Part shown: one piece after another, positions 59,535 through 64,000 of the stretch
Layout of the letters: every line of letters starts with the position of its first letter
Numbering within the stretch: the stretch's first letter is position 1
Source: Melieria omissa
Taxonomy: Eukaryota > Arthropoda > Insecta > Diptera > Ulidiidae
Direction of reading: 5' to 3'
Assembly: GCA_963971225.1 (NCBI GenBank)
Contig: OZ020267.1
Coordinates: 150,961,920-151,025,919, forward strand
DNA length: 64,000 nucleotides
Program-made: the position numbers and the translations under genes
Notes under the pieces: model-generated
Told to the model about the DNA's origin: nothing
What the model saw: only the letters and a program-made list of their open reading frames with translations
Databases searched by the model: none

Positions 59535-61815
59535 GTAAAAATACTTGAAATACTTCCTTTCCATATTTATTCCAAAAAAACAAATTGAATAACAACTAAA
59601 TGAGTAAAAAACAATTTGTTCGTTCACAAAACAGAAACAATGAAAAAATGTCCCTAAACTTGAGAGTTTTTAGAGCGAAAAATATTGCAAACTAGTGAAA
59701 GAGAGACAAGAAAAGAAAACTTGTATGTATGAAAGAAAAATTTGAAAATTAAAAAAAAAAAACAAATTGCAAATTTTTATAAGCGACGAAAAGCAGAGAA
59801 CGAAAGCGCATAACTGCTCAACGACACGTGCTGTAATTGTTGTAAACAACGGGACTTTTAGCAACTACGCTCGATAGCTGAAAAACCGGTGTCAAAACTG
59901 GTCAATTTAAAGGAAGAAATAATGAGAAAAAAAACAACAGGGAGAAGTTTCAACTGTTTGCTGTTGAAAGGGGCGTCGATGAAGGGTTAAGGGAGCAAAT
60001 AAACAAACAAACAAAGGATGCAGACTGGCGAAGCGGATATGATGGGATAACAGTAAATAGAGCGTGACAATGCGTGCGTGTGTGTGTGTGTGTTCCGGTG
60101 TTTTAGTGTGTGTGTTTAATAACAAAAAAACTGGAACTGTATCTCTGATAAAGATTTTTCATATAGATTTTCTTATGTTATGAAAAAGTTTAGTTGTTTA
60201 AAACATAAAAAATATATTAGATATATAATTTTATATATTTCTATATATATATACAAGTGTTAACTGAAGGCCTGATCTCAAAATGTTTTGCAATGTTTAT
60301 TCCATTTCATCTCTTTTAATACGAAATGTTTGTGTATGCATCTCATATGTCATTTTAATCTCTTTTCACTGCCTGAGTGTATAATTAGTATGTTGTTTTT
60401 TAAATATACATGTATTTTTCTCAAGATTTCAGTTCAACAACAACAACAACAACAACAAAACAAACAAATAACTTCAACGCAATTGTTTTTAAGCCTTGTT
60501 TTTTCACTCTAAAATACTCTTGAGCATCTCATGTTTTTTCAATGTTTATATTTTGTGTCCCATTATTGCCTCTCATTAATCCCTAAAACCATGCCCACTT
60601 CCATTACATGCTTTCCTCAGTTCCCTGTCACTTCCATTTTTACCTTTCAGTATTTTAAAGTGGCTGTTTTTTTGTCTCGTTGTTTGCATCATTTTTACAA
60701 AAACAAAAATATAAAATCATAACAAATGTCTAAATGTTCTTATGGAAAATTTTACAGTACTTAGTTTTTATTGTCGATCGATGCAACGCTTCTTTCCGCT
60801 TTCATGCTGCAACTGACCCAAATTGACACTGACACTTAACAGCAACTGTCAAATTGCTGCCAACTTTGCATTGATTACAAATAAAATATGCCGCCGCAAC
60901 GACCCACGCCGATTGCTGTGCATGTCACTTGTGCGTGTGTATGTGTGTGTGTGCTGCATTGCCAACACAATCGGCGACAGTGCACCGAATGACAGGCCGA
61001 CCGCAAGCGTGCCGCACTTCGCTCATTTGTCATATTCGCGTTCACAAAAGTTTTAAATTGCAAATGAAATCTTAATCGATCGCCTGATCGCATGAACTCG
61101 TGCGCGCTGCACTGTGCGCACTGATCGCAACTGACAGCCGCCAATGACGCTGACAACTACCAACCACGGTGTCTAAATGACGTTTAAATGCTTTGCGGTG
61201 AGCAAAATAAAATGAAAATACAAATAATATGGAAAAAATATGGCACTGCCATTGCGCGAAAATAATCAAAGCGAATTGTGAAAAAAGTCGATGTAGAGTT
61301 AAACGAAATGTTGAAAAACCGCAGAAGATGCATTTTGCACCCACTAATGATTGAAGATGCCAAATGAAGTTGGCTGCCAATGTTGACAGTTGACGTTTTG
61401 ATGTGACAGTTGCACGGACAATAAAGCAATACAGAATATTATAGAATAGAAAATTCTATGAAGAATAGAATAGAAGCTCTCCTATTGTTGTATTGAAATA
61501 ACTTGCAGTGAAGTTAAAATTAGAAAAAATCATATTCACAGCAGATTTTTACTATTCGCTGAAAGAGAAATTTCATGTATTTTATTTGGGTGTGAAAGTT
61601 GTATAACGCGAACGCCAATATTTTCTTATGATGTCTATAATTCCTGGATTTGTGGTTGCAAATAACATTATATTTGTTCGTAACTTTACATCAACACACA
61701 TTACACTGTGCAAAATCTTGGCCAGTTTCATAGATAGCTGGTAAAATAGTTATCTTAAGGGCACATTGTTTCTTCATACAAGTCTTTAATCTGTAAGAGG
61801 TTAACATTTCTTATA
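59535..61815 (+). other. dac intron, distal part
   Basis: An A-rich stretch runs at about 59745-59765. (CAA)n lies at about 60434-60456, and TG runs at about 60079-60092 and 60938-60953. A GC-richer block at about 60780-61400 has many short words on both strands and is a fair enhancer candidate. No exon was seen. Confidence 0.4.
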
Positions 61816-62344
61816 TAGGGTGGTCGATATAGCGTTTGGAATTTCAACTAGGCTTTATTTAGAGAGTGGCAGTACAAATGTCATTCAATTTGTGTTCGTA
61901 ATTTAGTTAAAAGTTTGACATTTACGAAATGGGACGCTATACGCTTCAACAAAATTGGGAAATATTGAGATCTTACTTCCAAAGTAGAGAGTCTTCAACC
62001 CAAACTGTAAGAAAATAGGAAAAAAATATTAAAAAAAAATTGGCCTTCAACTCAGTTTGTGGATCAATTTGTGAAGCGAGCTAGTGAAACTGAATCGTTA
62101 ATGGACCAAACAACCCGTTCCGTTCTCATGGAGTGCGCACAGCCGAAAGCATTGCTTGCTCATCGCTCTCAGGAATTGAACATTTTTCGCACTTCTTTGA
62201 TGAGAATTTTACATAAAGATCTCGGTATGAAGGCTTACAAAATCAATTGGTCCAAGAACTGAAGGATCATGACCATGCGGCACGTAAAAATCGAACTTTT
62301 GGGTACCGTTTTCGAAAATCGAATAATCAGCCGAAATTCTGAAG

Positions 62345-62412
62345 TCAAAAGGCATTTTATAAATATTAAAGAATTACCTTTTTAAAACCCCGGTTCTGGA
62401 TCCGGTCCTGTG
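62345..62412. repeat. Fragment of the hAT-like MITE inside the mariner remnant
   Basis: AAATATTAAAGAATTACCTT, AAACCCC and CTGGATCC words match one end of the 43.4-kb MITE in order. Only about 68 bp remains. Confidence 0.55.
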
Positions 62413-62503
62413 TTACGCTAACCCTCCAGAGACGATTGAAGCTTTGAAACATGAAATCGAAGTTGCCATTCAGAAAATTCTACACGGAATAATCGAAAAA
62501 GTA

Positions 62504-63478
62504 AGGGAGAGGGCTGGGGTGTGAACCGGGTTTTGTTTTTCGGCTCTAACTTTTCTCAGAATAAAGATATCGAAAAATCGAAGATACCGTTGGAAAGGTG
62601 AATATATAACGCAACTTTGTTATGAAGACAGATTACCGTTTTGATTGAAATTTAACTCTCTACGTCCAATTTTCTAAGAACGTGATTTTTCGCTTTTTCA
62701 AAAAAGTGGCTGGGTTGTGAACCATCTGGAAAATCCCTATTAAAGTCAGAAAATACGAAGAAAACACCCATAATTTTTAAGTACATTGAGAATTTATTTA
62801 ATCAGGAAGCCTCAAGAGGTGAAAAAAAGTTATAATGACGCCTCTTAGGCCAAAAAATCGCAATGAATGAAACTGCTCAATTTTTTAAATTTTCATCCTA
62901 ATCTGTGTCGGAATGTTTGCATGTGAAATACGAACGTGTTCTCGTATTGGCTCACTTCAAGTGAACACAACGAAATCGAGTTAAATGATATAAAATGACT
63001 TTATTTTAATATATCCGTCCATATTTGACAGTGTTAGAACAAATGTAGTACGAAAAACAGGTGGTTCATAACCCAGCCACCTCAGTGGTTCACAGCCCAA
63101 CCACGATGCCATTTTGGAAACTTTAAAATAAACGACACTTCCAATCATAATTCGACATAAACAAATATTGCATCGTAAAATAGAATCAAAACACTAAATA
63201 AACATGTATTACACTGACCTTTTTGCAATAAGCTCAGTCACTAAGATAGCACTTTAAAAAAAAGCCAACAAGTTTTCGCAGTCGATTTTCAAACACGATG
63301 TCTTTCAAACTCGATTGCTGCCACAAGCAATACGTGTTTGTACTTCGGTGTAACCACAGAGCAGAGTCATATCATAAGACAAAATTGACAGTTGAAAGAT
63401 TGGCGATATGTCAATTAGGGAAAGAAAAAACGGCAATGGTTCACACCCCAGCCTGGTTCACAACCCAGCCCTCTCCCT
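62504..63478. mobile_element. TA-flanked 975-bp element nested in the mariner remnant
   Basis: The ends AGGGAGAGGGCTGGG and CCCAGCCCTCTCCCT are perfect 15-bp inverted repeats, with TA at 62502-62503 and 63479-63480. Removing the element and one TA rejoins the transposase reading frame across the site (EKV then LENWVDR), which defines the insertion. Six copies of a GGCTGGGTTGTGAACCA-like motif occur in opposite orientations towards the two ends. No transposase ORF is recognisable. Confidence 0.85.
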
Positions 63479-63895
63479 TACTTGAAAATTGGGTTGACCG
63501 ATGACGTACTGTAAGGCCAGTCTTGGCGGTCATATGAACGATATCGTTTTTCATTCTTAAATAACAAATTCCAAACTTTGTAATAAAACTGGAATTTCCA
63601 AAAAATATTTATTAGGTTTTTTTAATAACCGATTCAAATTCCAAATTTTTAATGGTCCACCCTGTACTTAGGTGCTCACAACTAAAGCTTAAAGGCAGCT
63701 GAGACAGTTTAGAGATCTTCAAACAAGTTTGTTTTGATCCAAAATAGAAAATATCTATGCAAATATCTTTAAACTATGTTTAAAAATGTCTATAACCAGG
63801 GACAAATATTTCAAGTAGCCGCACAAACAAAGAAATAATTCGAGATTAATAATGCAAATATTCAGTGCCAGGTTTAACTCAATCAAATAAGCATG

Positions 63896-64000
63896 CTGTA
63901 CCATTTCTGAATAAGTACGAAATAAACACTTAAACACATTTTCAGTTTTGGCTTAATTCTGGCATTCAAGTTAACTAATTTCTGAGCTTTGATGTATTCA
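63896..64000. repeat. Dispersed repeat copy B, cut by the window edge
   Basis: Second copy of the repeat at 23621-23716, with two small insertions (TAAACACTTAA-like bases and CTAA) relative to copy A. Its right boundary is outside the window. Confidence 0.75.

Larger units (their letters stand above)
61929..63560 (+). pseudogene. Broken mariner-like transposase
   Basis: Starts MGRYTLQQNWEILRSYFQSR at 61929. A helix-turn-helix segment is visible, with LMRILHKDLGMKAYKI near 62200-62245, followed by QELKDHDHAARK in another frame. Then come CYANPPETIEALKHEIEVAI and the C-terminal CKASLGGHMNDIVFHS, stopping at 63558-63560. Frameshifts, stops, a missing central catalytic region (replaced by a hAT-like MITE fragment near 62345-62412) and the 975-bp insertion make it non-functional. 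Confidence 0.82.
61816..63664 (+). mobile_element. mariner-like transposon remnant with nested element
   Basis: The ends TAGGGTGGTCGATATAGCG and the inverted CAGGGTGGACCATT are similar, with TA on both sides (61814-61815 and 63665-63666). Without the nested insertion it is about 870 bp, shorter than a full mariner of about 1.3 kb. The interior carries parts of a transposase. Confidence 0.82.

Noticed and set aside
1..64000. CRISPR arrays, prokaryotic operons, rRNA
   Set aside because: No regular repeat-spacer structure, ribosome binding sites or rRNA motifs. The content is clearly insect nuclear DNA.

Overview
The window looks like nuclear DNA of a brachyceran fly, most likely a true fruit fly (Tephritidae) or a close relative. 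It is AT-rich, has long introns and dense microsatellites, and carries many small DNA transposons. It also carries a tRNA-derived SINE whose body resembles tephritid repeats I remember, and I-type non-LTR retrotransposon tails. One gene is recognisable with confidence: dachshund (dac), identified from its DACHbox-N domain. No bacterial, organellar or viral gene, rRNA, CRISPR array or functional tRNA was seen.

Layout. (1) About 1-7.5 kb holds the 3' end of a plus-strand gene I do not recognise. A low-complexity exon (3393-3992) splices in frame to a short terminal exon (7239-7332), followed by a poly(A) signal. (2) About 7.5-18.7 kb is intergenic. It holds a 104-bp tandem array, two 5'-truncated I-type retrotransposon copies on the minus strand with 12-13 bp target duplications, and a piggyBac-like MITE with TTAA ends. 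(3) About 18.7-38.1 kb is probably one plus-strand gene: a candidate promoter and leader exon ending at 19320, a possible intron of about 17.5 kb, then a single coding exon (36828-37880). That exon encodes a 350-residue secreted proline-rich protein. (4) About 38.1-47.4 kb is intergenic and crowded with MITEs, several nested. (5) About 47.4-51.1 kb is a GC-richer tract that is probably the dac promoter and leader region. (6) The first dac coding exon is 53338-54733, with CDS from 53616. A candidate 27-nt microexon lies 4.8 kb downstream at 59508-59534, and dac runs off the right edge. The dac intron holds a degraded Tc1-like element and a mariner remnant split by another transposon.

All three genes read left to right. 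dac encodes a nuclear transcriptional cofactor of the retinal-determination and limb-patterning network. The long non-coding stretches around it are where its enhancers would be expected, but none can be placed by eye. Most interest lies in the layered transposon archaeology and the candidate dac microexon. Splice sites, leader exons and element families were inferred by eye and are graded accordingly.
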